From Bolinopsis microptera (Eukaryota > Ctenophora > Tentaculata > Lobata > Bolinopsidae): 60,000 nt of DNA. Every line of letters begins with the position of its first letter. The first letter of the stretch is position 1. Both the position numbers and the translations under genes were made by a program. Where the stretch lies: NCBI RefSeq assembly GCF_026151205.1, contig NC_087072.1, forward strand, positions 9,795,669-9,855,668, given 5' to 3'. The notes under the pieces are model-generated. The model worked only from the letters and a program-made list of their open reading frames with translations, was not told where the DNA came from and ran no database searches. Shown in pieces: positions 1 through 12,500 of the stretch.

Positions 1-3000
1 TATAATTATAAGCTAAACGTGAAGATTGATTAACAATAAATCATCCTATCTAATAGCTGCAATAATTGGACTATCCTTACCGAAATGTTGATTACTCACG
101 AAGTTGGGGCTACGGTACAAGGACTGTCCATTGTGGTCCATCATTTAATTTTGTATTTCAATTTCTTTATCTTCAGCACGTGAGTGACACTGGCTGTAGC
201 ACAAGCAGCGGGTTCCGGTTCGTGAATTTTAGGAATTTTCCAACGTTTTTGATTAAAAGATTCATAGCTCCTCTGTTCAGCTCCTCTGGAGCAGATCAAT
301 CACACCAGTTTTCACTATTTCCACGTACGCAATGATCCAACTTACTCTTTGAGGCTTGAGCTGTTCCGATCCGCAGTTTTGCCAGAGGTGAAGTAAGACT
401 CAGAGGTGATTCCTGCATGATTGGGCAATCACAACCACGTGCAGAAATGCTTCACCTCTACCGTAAAACGTCTTATAAATGTTATTGGTCGACAGATTGG
501 ACCCAATCAAACCCTGAAACCTGGAGCCCATCCATTGAAGCCTGCTCTAAGCTAGTTAATTGCTTGATTGGATGAAAAATTAAGTTGATCAGGGCTCTTA
601 AACAGTCACAAAATTTGTCGCTTACTTTTTTGACAATTCTTCGGTTTTTATAGCTGGCAATTAAATCCCTGGCCCTATACTGACTCTCCAACACCAGTTT
701 AGCTTTATGCAAATTGGAAATGTTCGGAAACTTAATGAACCAAGAACGAAATGTTAAAATAAGTACGGCAATAGTTGATTTCTGGAATTTTGTAGGCCCG
801 TTTCTACCTCGTACTAGTGAAACATCTGGTTAATCTGTTAGAAGTATTGAAATCATAAATTAATTAAGTAAAACTATAACTGTAGATGTTGTCAATTTCA
901 ACTTTTCTGTTATAAAATATTCTGACTATGGTCAGTGTTGTACATTTCAAGTAAGTTTGGGGATATGGACCTTCTTAATTTCAGATTAATCTAACCAGCT
1001 AACCTAATTTCCATGATTAGAATGAACAAATACTATTCACACTTTTGAGTATCTAATGGAAGAGATATCAGGAGCAGTTGGGTAGAGTTACTCAACACAT
1101 TTACATTTGTTGGTTAATTCATCCCTGATAATTGTATCTTCGGTTCGGATTAATCATTCAATTGTATTCTCTGAGCCACTATATTTGACAGTATTTATAT
1201 TCTTATAAATAGAGGTAAACTTTGATGGTTCGTATATTGTTGACGAATTGTAAACTATACTTCTTGTACTACTTTAAAACAAACAACTTACTGTATAACT
1301 CATATGTTTCATAAAACCCCTTCCTGCCATTCTTATTGTGATATTGACCTTGTGGTTAGTTAAATTGATTGGGTATCAACTATCAAGCTTCATATCATAT
1401 AATATGTAAGTAGTAATTGCCCTCCGGGGGGCTAGCGTACCCCTTAGAAAATGAAGCTTCCTACATCACTGTAAATTCGATCAACCGGAAAAGAGTTAGG
1501 GAGTATTAATCCATCGATAAGACAATATCAAATATATTGGATTCAATTAGAAAATATTTGTACAAATTTTGTCAGTAGAGCTTTTCACACATATTCGATA
1601 TCTGGCAATAAAGATTTATTTCCTCGGGCACGTGAAGCTCTTAGTCAAGTAGAAGAGCTATTTTACACCCTTCGTATAATGCTATTTCGTGAGCTATTTG
1701 CACTTAACCTCCAATATAGTATAGATAAACGGAGGAGGAAGCGACCAGCCTGCAGTGTGAATCTCTACTCACAGATTGGTCATTAGAGTGGCAATTTAGT
1801 CTAACCCGAGTGACAGGATTCTTTTAATTTGTCCAGAATATTGGTGAGCTGATATACGGCTGACTGTTAGAGGCTTCCTACCAATCAAATGACCAAACAA
1901 TTAAAATCCTTATATAATTTAATGAGCTTGATAATGAGGTGTCGACTCTAGGATAACTGCTTTGAGGCAATCCTTGGTCGACCAATAGCCGGCTGATTAA
2001 CCCACGTGGTGTGTAGTGCTCAGGGTCACATGTATCCTAGCAACCAATCACGGAGGAGACCTGCTTGTCATATGGTCTACCTGGTCATCATGTATCCATG
2101 GATTTAATGTCTCTAGAGAGTGATTAGCGTTTTATTATTGCCGGCTATTGAGCGTTGTCTCCCCACCGACCAGGCAATCACTTCAGTCTCCGCGACGTTA
2201 GATCAGTCCGATCATAAGAATAATTACCCACCAGTCATTACCCGTTCGACATCTTTAATGGCAACCAATATATAATTCGCATATATAACGAGCAACAATA
2301 CGTAATGGTCATGATGGGCAGCGCTGGTTTATCAAATATTGACTCATCTTGTATGTTGTTAGGGCTGTCATAATTATGTGATAAATATTTAGGAAAGTGC
2401 TATTTGGGCCAGTGATTATCTATAAATAACCCTTACATGTGTGCGAGGGCCCCCGGTATTGCTCAGGCTCTGTTGGAGGTTGTGTACTCAATCTTCCTTT
2501 TACAGTTTATCCCAAATGCTAATAAGAGGTACTGAAGTCAGTGATCTTGGGATCATGACAAAGCAGACGACGTGCGATTGGACGCCTCCAGCCTCTCTTA
2601 CTCGATTGTTAGCTGAGTTTGTAAACGCTTGCCACTCCTAGATCCTGACGCGTGATTTAGATCGGGGCTTCGTAGTAAGAGTCTATTTGGATTTCCAGTT
2701 TAAAATGAACATCAGTTAAACCACAGCTTTGTATGAGCGAAACATTTATCTATTCGTAAATCAAGTTTCTTACAAAGAACAAATTACATTACATTTAAAT
2801 ATTGCTGAGCAAAATAAAAAAAAACTCCCAAAACTGTATCTAAGAATCCAGCGAGCGTTTATATTATGGATAAGCGTTGTTCATTATCTTTATTTCGGTC
2901 TGTGTAGTATGTTACACACAACTGGTGAAAAATACAGCTTAGGATAAAATCTAAGCTTGATCGGTGTTTTAGTCTTATATGTCAAGGCATGGATATTAAC

Positions 3001-3106
3001 AGTTTCGTTAGTGACGTGATATCAGCATTCTTCAGTGACAACCCTATCTGCAACTCATCAGATGGTATCAACGCTGAATAATCGGTGGTGCATTCACTCC
3101 CCACGG
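1..3106. other. gene-poor left end
   Basis: I see no exon that can be supported here. Open frames such as 482-712 (minus) and 2441-2641 (plus) are short, begin with non-ATG codons or lack family resemblance and splice context. The DNA is AT-rich and unique-looking. The final part is downstream of the minus-strand RCC1-repeat gene and probably includes its 3' UTR. Confidence 0.4.
2889..2894 (-). terminator. possible poly(A) signal of RCC1-repeat gene
   Basis: The minus strand reads AATAAA about 210 bases beyond the stop codon at 3107. This is the canonical cleavage/polyadenylation hexamer, but such hexamers are common in AT-rich DNA, so only the position supports it. Confidence 0.25.
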
Positions 3107-6100
3107 CTAGTGGGGTCGTGAGCTTTGTCCACATATGACGGAGTATTGGTGACCGGCGAATATCTTCTCCGGTACTAATTCCTGAAGGGAGGGGTGTTCC
3201 AACTGTTTGGGTGTGTTCTCCACTCTGGTTCTCACAACTCCATGTCTATCCTCAGCTGAAGGGGGTACTGTAACACATGAGTTAAATGCTGTCACAAACC
3301 ACTTGAATACTGTAACACATGAGTTAAATGCTGTCACAAACCACATAAATACTGTCAATTTCACACAACATAATCTCTTTAAGCGGGCTTATAGGGAGCA
3401 GGGTAGCAACTAGCGGGTAGCCTATCCCAGTATCCCTAATCCCTTGGTTGGTTAAAATGGGCATGTAGGGACCGTACGCTAATAAGGCTGTAACTCTAAC
3501 CCTGTTATTAATTCTCGTTGCGGTTGATTTGTTTGGCTCTGCATGATTAGTGGACCGTGCAGTGAGAGCAGGAAACCGATAATTTAAGATGTTTGTTATT
3601 TGAGGCTTGTAACAACCTCAGAGCAGATACTTAGGAATAATTTATAACTGATTGCCCCTGTGTGGTATTTTAATCATGAAGCAGGTCCAAATTTTGGTTT
3701 CGACAAGCAAGATTGCTACTCAATTGTGGTGGTTGATGAGGCTTTAAGGCTCTAATTTGGTAAGTCAAGGTGTAGAGCTAAATTGTGCCCTGTTAACAGT
3801 TAACTGTTACCTGTTACCAGTCTACAAGTACCTGTAATAAGGCCCCATTGGAATACTACTTTGTTAGAAGTGAGGGCTAGCGAGTGATCCACTCCTGCTG
3901 ATATCGTATCTACTCGATTGTTCCCAAAGTGAATCTTGCCTGATTGAGAATTAAGTGGTTACATTAATTAAGTGGTAATATCTGATGAGAATATGAGTTT
4001 CCAATGACTAGTATGCTGTGTAAGACCAATCTTACTAGGCCACGGGTGGAGGGGCCGAGGTTCAATTGCGAGGAGTACATTGCATACTCTGGAAATCGAG
4101 TGCAAAGTGCAATTGCATACACCCCCAAGAGCCTTGGTTTAAAGTTGAGAAATTTTAGAAATAGGCATAATTATTATTCCCTGAAGATAAATTGAGTGGA
4201 ACTGACTTTGTAAACCACACGTCTTGTTGATCCGTGATCTATACCATGGGGCTTGTTCAAATTGATTGGGTAATGGGTATCGAGCATTATCATGCCACCA
4301 CATCAGAGCATGTAGGTACTAAATACTGTTCATGCTTATTCCGACTCTCACCCTATGATTATGCGAGGCGATATCTAGCAGACTCAACACTGTCCGCCTT
4401 TCCGTCTCATGTCTCAATATTGGTGATAATCGATGCACCGAGAGTGGAGAGCCGACTAAAGCTGTGTTGGATCAAAAATTAACTGACAACCCCCTTAAAA
4501 AATTAGCCACCTTGGCTCCTTCACCCGGTACCTGAGCTGAGCCAAGTGTGGCCGCATCATCTGAATAACTTTGATACAAACTTTAAATGGGCGAATGAGC
4601 AATTACCGATAGCTGAGAATGTCTTTTTACTCCATTTGCTGCCGATACCCAGTTTACCATTCTCTGCGTCTCCTGAACTGAGTACTGTTCCTGCAACCGT
4701 TAATATCAATGTGAAAGGGTGGTTCTCATCTCCTCCGCAACATGCCTGTTGGAAAATAATAGTTGATAAAAATGCTGTTACTGAGTTTAACTAATAATTC
4801 ATGGTTTCAGGAGCTTGACAATTTTTTACTCATACCAATTGCTCAAAGGCATTCCAAACTGTAAGACATACGGAAATATACGAAAAATAAAAGGAGTGAC
4901 GAGATTTCGCACCATTTTTGCTGAATCAGAGACATCGAGAGCAACTGGTTGAATAGCATCAGAGTTGTTCCCCGTGCCGAGCTGTCCCTTGGATCCGGAC
5001 CCACACATGTACACCTCTCCGTCACTGCTGACGAGAGAGGTGTGGCAGTGCGCCGCGCTCACGTGCACAATCTCCGTGAAGGGTAGGGTTAGAATCTGTT
5101 GGGGCTCTTTTCTTCCGTCCGTATCACCTTGTCCTGAAATCAGGATCAGTAAGAGGTTCTCAGGTTTTGGAGGGAATTGTTCTTCTAACATTAATGTAAT
5201 TGTAAAAACCAACCAGAAAATATCGACCAATTGTATCTTTATCTTAAAGTTGGAATTTGTGCAATCAACCTGACTGACTTTCACTTTAAAATTGTTAGCG
5301 AATTCTTACCCAAACAGCCACGGTCTCCTTTACCCCAGCTGAAGACTTTTCCATCATTTGTACATATTACCGTGTACCCGTTTCCTGCACTTATTTGCCT
5401 CACAATCACTCTGAAATGAGTAACCTTCTACATAACAATAAGTAATAACCTACCCAATTTCTTTTCTAATCCATGAAACAATAAATCGGTCTATCTATGT
5501 TATGTCAAAATAAAAACCACAGAGCAAGGGGTACAGCCCACAATATCAATAATATGCACTGGACAGCACTTTACCCAGTAAGCGGGGTTAGTAGAATAGG
5601 TTTGTCTCTAAGACTACAAAAGGTGGTTCCTCTGGTGCTGCTGTGTGCCAGATGTGTCCCACTGCAGCTCATAGCACTGTCCCTCGCTATCGTACCTAAC
5701 AGCCTGACTCCTGCTTCAACACTGTACAGCTTTAATCTGCAGGACATCCCGTTTTAAAGAGCTTCAGCAATAGCCTATAACATCCATAGATAAAATGATT
5801 ATTCGTATTAAACGAGTGCAGTCTATAACTGTATAATGTATAAGGATCTGAAAAAGGACCTGTTTTCTATCTCTGACACGATGATGGTCTCCCCATTAAC
5901 TGCAATATCGTGACACTTGGAGGGCAGCGGAGATCCTCCCTCCGACATAGAGGATCTGGTGCTAGCCCGTCTGAGAGGGGGTGGTTTCATCACACTGCTC
6001 CTCTTCTGCGGCAACTTGGGGAGTGCGTTCATAGAGCTGCCTCGCTTCATGGGGTTCTTCTTACCAGTGCTGTTCTGATGATCCTCGTTCACGTCCGCTA

Positions 6101-6540
6101 GTACTGGCAGGATCCTGCGGGCTAAAGTGTTTGGTCCATGATAAGCACAGCATGGGAACTGAGGACTGAGGAGCTAGTCCAGATATTAACACCTACTACC
6201 AGAGATCTCCAGCAAGACGGCCACTTGGTCAGAGCGGTATTCACTGGTGACTGGTCACATCTCGACGTTGTGTTAATTATACGCCACCCTGTACTTGATT
6301 GTTTTCCATGCCGGAGTCATTATTATGATGAGGATTGAAGGAATATTTTATAAATTGTTGGTTGAAGATCATGATAAGCTGCTGTGAAAAACTATCAAAT
6401 TTAGATAAATTGCAAAGTTAAAGTTAAACTTAAACAGTGACAGACGAAATTTTAGCTTACGATGTTTTTCTACTCTGAACTGCTCTCCTGTTGAACCATT
6501 GCGTGACTGGAGGTTGTCCAAGGAATATGACTTCGTACAT
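3107..6540 (-). CDS. RCC1-repeat protein, six exons
   Basis: RCC1 repeats form beta-propeller blades that serve as exchange-factor or scaffold domains. Exons in transcript order are 6461-6540, 5860-6114, 5310-5410, 4913-5133, 4631-4745 and 3107-3255. Each has an AG acceptor and GT donor, and all phases agree (2, 2, 1, 0, 1), giving about 306 residues if the ATG at 6540 is the start. Residues 1-110 are a Ser/Lys/Pro-rich leader with basic phospho-site-like motifs (RRASTRSS). After it come repeat signatures: GNGYTV...KVFSWGKGDRGCLG, then GEVYMCGSGSKGQLGTGN, then GTVLSSGDAENGKLGIGS, and a last blade ending in FAGHQYSVIC. Only about four blades are visible where a full propeller has seven. The protein may pair with another, be cut short, or have undetected upstream exons. 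The domain resembles the RCC1 half of NEK8/NEK9 kinases, but no kinase exon was found. The donors at 5860 (gtcctt) and 4913 (gtgcga) are weak; frame continuity supports them. Confidence 0.8.
3268..3353. repeat. two-copy 42-bp tandem repeat
   Basis: Two head-to-tail copies of a 42-base unit beginning CTGTAACACATGAGTTAAAT differ at only a few bases. They lie in the last intron of the RCC1-repeat gene, directly beside the 3255 acceptor. The open frames on both strands here are products of the repeat. Confidence 0.8.
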
Positions 6541-7445
6541 CTGTTCGAAAAAAATAGGTTTCTGAGACTAAGATAAGATACACATTTAGGTCAAGATAAG
6601 CAAATTAATGATATAATTGGATAAGAAACAAGGACGTTCACAACAACAAAAAAGCCAAGAACATTTGTTTGGAACTGCGTGAATAATGAATGTTTGTATA
6701 AAAAATGTATCCTTCAAGTTTAATTGACACGGTTCCTAAGGATGATCGTTGCACCGAGATGCAGTGCTGTTTGTTGCCAGATTCAGTTAGCACGTTACAT
6801 GTCAACTCTGTTTAATTCAATCAATATCACGCTGCGGCTTGCACAAATTGGTTTTTTGCGTTACTTTTAGTTCCAGAAAGTTTACAATCGAAGCACGAGG
6901 TTACATAAAATAAACAGCCCGTACTACGTGTGTGTCCATTACATGATAAGACGAAGATAAGCTTATATTCGTCTTATCATTTAGTAGCCACGCACGTCTA
7001 GCTGGCCAATAATAAGCGTCTACCTCATCTCCCTCAACCCTACACTATCGAAATAGTGAAGTCAATCTGAGATTAGGACACATAGATAGTTTTATGTAGC
7101 TAACTTGTCCATGATGAGTGGTACTGGTAATAATAACACTGACCAGACCAGACAAAGAGACTGACGTGTTATTTGATGCTGTTGCCATGCAGTCGTTGAT
7201 TAAAGATACCACTGAAATTAGCAGTAACAACTTCTGGAGGATACCCCCTATCGGTGTCAACAATAGCAATGCGGCTAATCAATAATAGTAATACTGCAAG
7301 CAAAAGTTTTCCCCTGGGCTGTGGCCATGTCTGGATGAAAATGAATTATATATATACATGATACAATTTCAGCGACTGGTTATGAAAATATGCGGTTTTT
7401 AAAAACATCGCTTATGTTACACCGTTACACGTCTTTACGACTTAC

Positions 7446-7590
7446 GGTCAAGACAATGCAATACAAATAACCGACAGGACAATGCAATACAAATAACTGA
7501 CAGGACTTAATGCAGTACAAATAACCTACAGGATTTATCACTATGCAATACAAATAACTGACAGGACAATGCAATACAAATAACCGTAAG
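7446..7590. repeat. minisatellite, about five 26-33-bp units
   Basis: Five imperfect copies carry the core TGCAATACAAATAACTGACA. Spacing varies because of small insertions. No coding potential. Confidence 0.8.
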
Positions 7591-7926
7591 CACTTTTATC
7601 TACCTCAATTTGACCGGACCAAACGATGAGTGGCCCAAAATAAGGGCGATCAGCCTCAATTTTAACTTTTTCTGGTTCCACGTCAGATCGATCAAGCAAT
7701 TTGAACGGAATACGAAGTAACTTCTAGTAGTGTACAGATTGAATAACACCATGGCGTTGCAGTACAGTGCTTGATATCAGTATGGTTACGGACCACTCCA
7801 CCAGCATAATTACATAAAACGCACTGTGTCAACATGGAACTCTCGTAGAATAATCTCGAATACACGTTTAACAGTGTGATGGTATTGTAATATGTAGGCA
7901 AACATTATTGTTGGGAAATTGTGGCC

Positions 7927-8066
7927 ATGCCCATAGAATGGCTGTATAGTGGCTGTATAGTGGCTGTATAGTGGCTGTATAATGGCCGTATCGTGGCTGT
8001 ATAGTCAATAGTGGCTGTATAGTGGCTGTATAGACATAGTGGCTGTATAATGGCCGTATCGTGGCC
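7927..8066. repeat. 11-bp minisatellite (GTGGCTGTATA)
   Basis: Roughly a dozen copies of an 11-base unit appear, some as ATGGCCGTATC variants and two separated by short spacers. The overlapping minus-strand frames rich in His/Tyr/Thr are repeat translations. Confidence 0.85.
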
Positions 8067-9479
8067 AAACCTAATCTCAAAATTTCCCTTGCTGTTAAAC
8101 AAGTTTGGCGCTACAATAAATTTGCAATCTTTGAGAAAAGTTCGAAAGGTTATGTGACTGCTATATTATGCGGTTTTAGAGAAAATTATTATGTATTGAC
8201 GACAAAAAAGTAGCTTTTTGCACAAATTTTGGCGGCGAAGACGAAAGTACACAAAGATACTTGATTTTTGCACATTTAAATTAAATTAAATTAAAATTTG
8301 ATAAAATTGACGTGCAAAATACTTAAAATCAAATCTTACTTTTTGAATGAAGATAAGCTATCTAAGTATTACCTACATGACTCCACTCCTTCATTTATTT
8401 ATGAGTGAAATCAGTACAGATGTCACTGAACTTGTTTGACTTGGGCACTGGTCATAACACAACAATCTTTAAACGTCTAAAAAACGCTCTTATCGTCACG
8501 GATGTCTACAATTTAGACGGATTTAGATTCTGATATATAGGTGACGAGGTCATGATTACAAATTCTTTGAAATCGAAAAACAAATAGATTTTATTAGGCC
8601 ATGCTCGAATCAGATCCATGCTTGACTTATGGTCAGAAAATCCCCAGAATGCTGAAGTCATGCTTAACAACGAGAGAGTTTGTTCAAATTCGAGAGCATC
8701 ACACAAAATAATGAGTGATCAAATTGGTCTGCACTCTGGGGAGGTCGTGCTATTATAAGGGTGTAATTGATTTCACACCATGAGTCATGACGAAGGTAAA
8801 AGCTCTGCCTCGTAACGACGCTCATCTTTGTCTTGGAGATAACTGGTAGAGAGAAACGAAATGTGTTCTGCAGGGGGTCCTTGTCAAGTTGACTTCATAC
8901 AAATACGGCGTTTTCATTAACAAAACTTTAATGAAATGTTGCAAGACTCGAGGTGATGTGTGTATTGAGATATTAAGAATTCAATTCATCAATTGCATCA
9001 TACGAGGCATGACTCACAGTCGTAGATCAGATTAAAAGACACTTCTGAGATTTCTAAAAGCAAATATTATACTTATCAAACACAATTCATTTCTTTGAAA
9101 CAATTCATTTATTTTCATAACGATAATGGTCCATTTCATTTCTAGTTTTAACTTAAGTGTCGTATCTTTTCATCGTCGTTTCATTGTCAATGGTCAACTG
9201 TAAAATGTTTTAATAAAATTAGTCAAGTACTCAACTTTATACTAAAAAATGTCACAAGCTCTGAGTCGAACTTCTACTTGAGCTTGAGAAATTAAATCGC
9301 TGAGATTAAAAACAGTATTTACAACTGTATTATCAGCAGACAACTGTTCTCTAACTCACATTACGTACAAAACACTACTCATGAAAGTCAAACCATGCTA
9401 AAATATACAAAACTTCTCGATCTGCAACTCATCGTTCTTATTCTTTACCAGAAACTATAATCAAGTTTATCAGTCGTTG

Positions 9480-9485
9480 TTTATT
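9480..9485 (-). terminator. probable poly(A) signal of EF-hand gene
   Basis: The minus strand reads AATAAA about 100 bases past the TAG stop at 9585, a normal distance for a metazoan 3' UTR. Confidence 0.4.
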
Positions 9486-9584
9486 CGATGATGCTCATAA
9501 CGCTCAATTGTCACTTCAGCGTTCATCTTCTGTTATTCTGATCTTTAAACACAAATCTCTCTGAGTTTCACTTGCTGAACCTCA

Positions 9585-12500
9585 CTAGCCCTCCTCCGAA
9601 TCCTGATTCGGGTCCAAGTGTTTGTTACCGTACTCCTCAACAAGATCCTTCAAGCATTGACTAGTTCCGGGTGAAGCGGGTGACTTTTTCTTCTTCTTTG
9701 GTCGTGGACTCTTCTTTTTGAACTTGGGTGACCGCTTGTAGTCAGTGTTGTCTGTGTAGAGGAACGAAGCCAGTTCTTCCCTACTTATCCGGCCGTCGCT
9801 ATCTTTATCTGCAACCTTTAGAGCCGCCTGGAGAGGAAATATTACAGACTAGGATGTGAGAAAAATGTGGGGGGGGGCCAACCATATTAAAGTATATTAA
9901 AGTATATCCCCGGGTCAAAATCGGAAAAAATCCTACATTTTAATATACTTTAATATACCTACAATTAGTAGATTAGAAGATAAGCCAATTACTGGTCCCC
10001 TGAACTCATACTTCATATATTTTGGCTCATAAATTAGTCAAGTATCAATATCTTTGAACAAGACTAACCTTACATGAAAGGTAAATCTAATCTATACATT
10101 AAATAAAACAAATTTTTTCACATAATTTTTTATAATGTAGGTATATTAAAGTATATTAAAGTATATTAAAGTATATCCCGGGTCAAAATTGGAAAAAAAA
10201 CCTACATTTTAATATACTTTAATATACCGGGGGGGATGCAACGACCATTAATGTCAGTAGATGGAATTTTGTCAAAACTGACATTGTCATTAATGGTCAT
10301 TAATGGTCATTAATTGTCATTAATGGTCATTAAATAATTGAAATTCTGAACTATCTTGGAAGCAACATGTCCAAGAAATTTACATTTATGATCACTTTGT
10401 ATCACTTCTATAAAGTTTCTCACAGCCCCCTACATAGATTGCCAGAGTTTTGTTTGAGAAAACGAATTAATATTCGCCTAATAGAGGCTCGGACCTCGGT
10501 TTCGGAATGAGTGCCAAGCACTATTCTGTTATACGTTGGTAACTTGTCTTGTCTGTTTGCTTGTTTGCATTTGACTTAGTATAAATGCTTGTTTGCAGTT
10601 GACTTAGTATAAATGCTTGTTTACAGTTGACTTAGTATAAATGCTTGTTCTGTGCCATACCAACCGGGCTGCAAAAATTCTTATAAGCCCTGTCAACGTC
10701 GAACAATTCGAAAGGGCGACTCATTAAGTGCTACCTTTGTTCCAAAAAAGGCTAAACGTCCCCTTCGTTGCCTCGGTACCATCTTATCAATGAGTGTCTC
10801 TGCTTCAAAAAAGGACAACTGCAGATCTAGACGAATTCCTGCCGCATCAATTTGTCCCTATCATGATGACAGTGCTCGATTTTGGGTCAAAACTGCCGAA
10901 GGCAGAGTATTGAACTGTAAACGAATTGTTCTATCTAATCCTGGGAAAAGATCAGCTTTTTTGTTGTCCGATTCAGACTGATGACGATGTATTTCATGAA
11001 GTGCTAAAGTTGAATAAGTTCATCTACTGTGTAATTACTATATAATCGACTAGCATAATGATTTGGCTAAAATATAAATCTTGATATGATATAAGAACGG
11101 GAACGAAGTATTTAATTTTAATACCCGTGTTATTATTATTTTATTATTGATTGTTATTTTACTATTGATACGATCTGATACTCCTAAATTGCCCTTTGAA
11201 TTATTATTATTGATAACTATAAGTCACCAACTGTTATCTGGTTTAAATCCCGTGGCCGCAAAATTTGTTCTTCTTTACATTCGAACTTAATAAATGTAAT
11301 CCCTAACTCACTCTGGAATCCACTCAAGTGATATTCTGGAAGGTCTGCCTAACCACGGAAGATTCTATTCTAAGTTTTCTCTTTCGAATTAAATCTCTAA
11401 TTGTAAATTAAATCTCTAATTGTAAATGTAAAATAATAACATATACTTGTAGTTAGTTAACTTAAGGTAGGGTCTAAGTGATGCAGACGTCCGTCCTTTT
11501 CGCTCTAAGAAGTGCCGGAAAAAACATGACCATTAATGTCAGTAGATGAAATTTTGACAAAACTGACATTGTCATTAATGGTCATTAATGGTCATTAATG
11601 GTCATTAATGGTCGTTGCATCCCCTCCAATATACCTACAATTAGTAGATTAGAAGATAAGCCAGTTGCTAGTCCTCTGAACTCATAATTCATATATTTTG
11701 GCTCATAAATTGGTCAAGTATATGGTAAGTAACATGGATTCAAAATTTTAATGGAGAAAATGTAGGTATATTAAAGTATATTAAAGTACATTAAAGTATA
11801 TTAAAGTATATTAAAGTATATTAAAGTATATTAAAGTATATTAAAGTATATTAAAGTATATCCCCGGGTCAAAATTGGAAAAAATCCTACATTTTAATAT
11901 ACTTTAATATGGTTGGCCCCCCCCCAAATGTACCAAAGTTTGTATCTTTCTTAACTATTAATTGATCTAGATAGTTGGTATTAAAGCTAGATCACGAGTT
12001 ATCTAATTTAAGACATTAGGAAGATCACTCTAAATATAGAGGGACCTAAACTATATATATTTTAGGTATAAAACTGATGCTCAGATTTCAGAACAACCAC
12101 TAACCGTTATGCAGTAATCGATGTTGTCGTCTGATAGCTGGTGTCCAGCTCTCTGCATCAGATCTAGAACAAACCTCTTTATCTCCTCTCCTTCTAAGAA
12201 GTTGCTTCCTGAAATATTTAACCATTTGTAAGGATAAATTAAAATGTAGAGCTGTAAAGGAAGTCTACATGATGATGATCGAGTACAATTGATCACAACA
12301 TTCCGCCCCAGATACAAATTAATTAATCAATATTCAAAATAATAACAGCTATTTTCGATCCAAGCAACACAAATCACAGAGCCAGTCACCGTGTTCAAGC
12401 GAGATTGATTGGACCTATTATTCAACTTACTGTCGTTGTCGTAGTAATCGAATATAGTGTTAAACTGCTGTGTAGACAGGTTCTTGGTGAGACTCAGCTC

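Larger units (their letters stand above)
6541..9479. other. intergenic DNA between RCC1-repeat and EF-hand genes
   Basis: No exon is supported. The stretch should hold the promoter and 5' UTR of the RCC1-repeat gene and the end of the EF-hand transcript. It contains two minisatellites (7446-7590 and 7927-8066), listed separately. The frames at 7045-7269 and 8506-8706 look like chance. Confidence 0.45.
9871..11929. mobile_element. outer inverted-repeat element with TTTAATATAC arrays, split by an inner element
   Basis: The ends are mirror images: a G run then GGCCAACCATATTAAAG on the left, and CTTTAATATGGTTGGCC then a C run on the right. AAATGT directly flanks both ends, consistent with a target duplication of at least 6 bp. 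The body holds two direct copies of a roughly 270-bp unit (about 9958-10228 and 11636-11900), each with arrays of the 10-mer TATTAAAGTA and a CCCGGG-containing spacer. The arrays differ in copy number. The element sits in the last intron of the EF-hand gene. No transposase is seen, so it is non-autonomous. Confidence 0.7.

Noticed and set aside
482-712. 76-codon minus-strand frame
   Set aside because: It starts at TTG, shows no recognised motif and has no supporting neighbouring exons.
4546-4794. Plus-strand 82-codon frame
   Set aside because: It is the antisense shadow of the RCC1 exon at 4631-4745.
5497-5757. A possible extra RCC1 exon on the minus strand in this interval
   Set aside because: One frame stays open for about 55 codons, but it lacks RCC1 signatures and the exons on either side already join in phase without it.
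7868-8102. Two minus-strand frames rich in Tyr/His/Thr
   Set aside because: They are translations of the 11-bp GTGGCTGTATA minisatellite.
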